From Paludibacter sp963678465 (GTDB taxonomy: Bacteria > Bacteroidota > Bacteroidia > Bacteroidales > Paludibacteraceae): DNA of 64,000 bases. Below the pieces are notes generated by a model. That model made no database searches, was not told where the DNA came from, and saw only the letters and a list, made by a program, of their open reading frames with translations. The translations under genes were made by a program, and so were the position numbers. Positions 63,305-64,000 of the stretch are shown here, in pieces. How positions within the stretch are numbered: the stretch's first letter is position 1; every line of letters starts with the position of its first letter. Location: contig OY782858.1 of NCBI GenBank assembly GCA_963678465.1, positions 2,046,001 through 2,110,000 on the forward strand. The letters are read 5' to 3'.

Positions 63305-64000
63305 TCATATCGGTTTCAGAACATAGGTCGTATTCTTGGTGGTTTCAAATTCTATTAAATAAAAATCGTTTGGTACGCTGACCGATTTAAGCCCTCTTCC
63401 CTCCAGCTCCATAGCTTGTTTTGTAACAATACGGCAATACTTTCCGCTATTCGACCTGATTGTGGCACTTTTAAGCACCTGTCCGGCCCAATGCATCGAA
63501 ATATCAAAATTACCCCGCGCCTTAAGTCCCGCAACGCTACCTTCGCTCCATACAGAAGGCAATGCAGGAAGAAGCCGTATCTCTGTTTCGTCGGACTGCA
63601 ACAACATTTCGGCAACCGCAGCCGTTCCGCCAAAATTACCATCAATCTGGAAAGGCGGATGCGCATCGAACAAATTTGGATAAGTGCCACCTCCGGTTCT
63701 TTTGTTGGCTCCTTTATACTCATCCGGATCAACATACCTCAACAGTTCACGAAACATTTTATACGCCCTGTCACCATCACATAACCGAGCCCAGAGGTTA
63801 ATGCGCCAACCTTTGGACCAACCCGTTGTCTCGTCACCCTTTATCTCTAAAGTCACGCGTGATGCGTGCGCCAATTCAGGCGATTTCACAGGAGAGATGT
63901 GATTGCCCGGATGCAGTCCGAATAAATGGGACTGATGCCTGTGCTTAGGATCTTCATCTTTCCAATCGTGATACCATTCCTGCAAGCTTCCGTCGCTTCC
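63305..64000 (-). CDS. GH95 alpha-L-fucosidase, C-terminal part
   Basis: The gene runs off the end of the window; the frame is open through base 64000 (GSDGSLQEWYHDW reads into the edge) and about 231 C-terminal residues are visible. HRHQSHLFGLHPGNHISP, TGWSKGWRINLWARL and the conserved HPPFQIDGNFGGTAAVAEML identify the GH95 catalytic (alpha/alpha)6 barrel; the Asp of IDGNFG corresponds to an active-site residue in characterised GH95 enzymes (recollection). The remaining part is the C-terminal beta domain. It would remove alpha-1,2-linked L-fucose or L-galactose. It points to a second glycan locus beyond the window. Confidence 0.92.
   Translation of the reverse strand, partial: GSDGSLQEWYHDWKDEDPKHRHQSHLFGLHPGNHISPVKSPELAHASRVTLEIKGDETTGWSKGWRINLWARLCDGDRAYKMFRELLRYVDPDEYKGANKRTGGGTYPNLFDAHPPFQIDGNFGGTAAVAEMLLQSDETEIRLLPALPSVWSEGSVAGLKARGNFDISMHWAGQVLKSATIRSNSGKYCRIVTKQAMELEGRGLKSVSVPNDFYLIEFETTKNTTYVLKPI

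Overview
The window looks like chromosomal DNA of a Bacteroidota, most likely order Bacteroidales; a Paludibacter-like organism is only a guess. The reasons are promoters of the TTTG / TAnnTTTG type, no obvious Shine-Dalgarno sites, a hybrid two-component sensor next to glycoside hydrolases, a type IX secretion gene (porQ), a probable serine palmitoyltransferase, and Bacteroidota-restricted families (DUF4954, DUF3822). No plasmid, phage, insertion sequence, rRNA or CRISPR array was seen. Two identical tRNA-Lys(TTT) genes are present.

Layout. 1-7.2 kb is the end of a division and cell-wall (dcw) cluster on the plus strand: ftsW (cut by the window edge), murG, murC, ftsQ, ftsA, ftsZ, then a GatB/YqeY-domain gene, closed by a 22-bp perfect hairpin. 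7.3-17.8 kb is an arabinan/arabinoside cluster: GH127 on the minus strand, divergent from a 1435-residue hybrid two-component regulator, then GH51 and GH43 on the plus strand. There is no SusC/SusD pair. Both intergenic flanks of the regulator-GH51-GH43 block carry copies of the same 41-bp repeat: about two degenerate units at 9.96-10.07 kb and a ten-unit tandem array at 17.91-18.32 kb.

18.4-28.8 kb is mostly minus strand: an ABC-F ATPase with one canonical and one degenerate ATP site, serine palmitoyltransferase, a divergent Cys-cluster protein, an exo-muramidase-family (NamZ/DUF1343) protein, an outer-membrane barrel with a 1011-residue TPR partner, and a Nudix hydrolase. 29-31.9 kb holds a TPR protein, a DedA membrane protein and aroE. 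31.9-36.2 kb is a minus-strand run porQ-cmk-ispH-pfkA followed by a low-molecular-weight phosphatase. 36.5-47 kb contains tonB, hflX, a DUF4954 beta-helix protein, a YqhD-type alcohol dehydrogenase, a serine hydrolase, aroA, a 71-residue membrane protein, a small outer-membrane protein and a fold-III PLP decarboxylase.

47-62 kb is housekeeping: rsmD, DUF3822, a pilin-like anchored protein, a long RelA/SpoT homologue with a degraded hydrolase site, a YjjG-type phosphatase, a coiled-coil lipoprotein, rsmI, tdk, an AI-2E-family transporter, rlmN, ppiD and a CNNM/CorC-type protein. 62-64 kb has the tRNA-Lys pair, a stand-alone winged-helix regulator resembling the C-terminal half of RprY, and the 3' end of a GH95 alpha-L-fucosidase running off the window.

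Working together: the dcw genes make and guide septal peptidoglycan. GH127, GH51 and GH43 would take apart arabinose polymers under the hybrid sensor. PorQ, TonB, PpiD and the barrel/TPR pair serve the outer membrane. The strongest candidates for something undescribed are the 41-bp repeat family around the arabinan block, the asymmetric ABC-F protein, and the RelA homologue with a degraded hydrolase but a basic synthetase motif.
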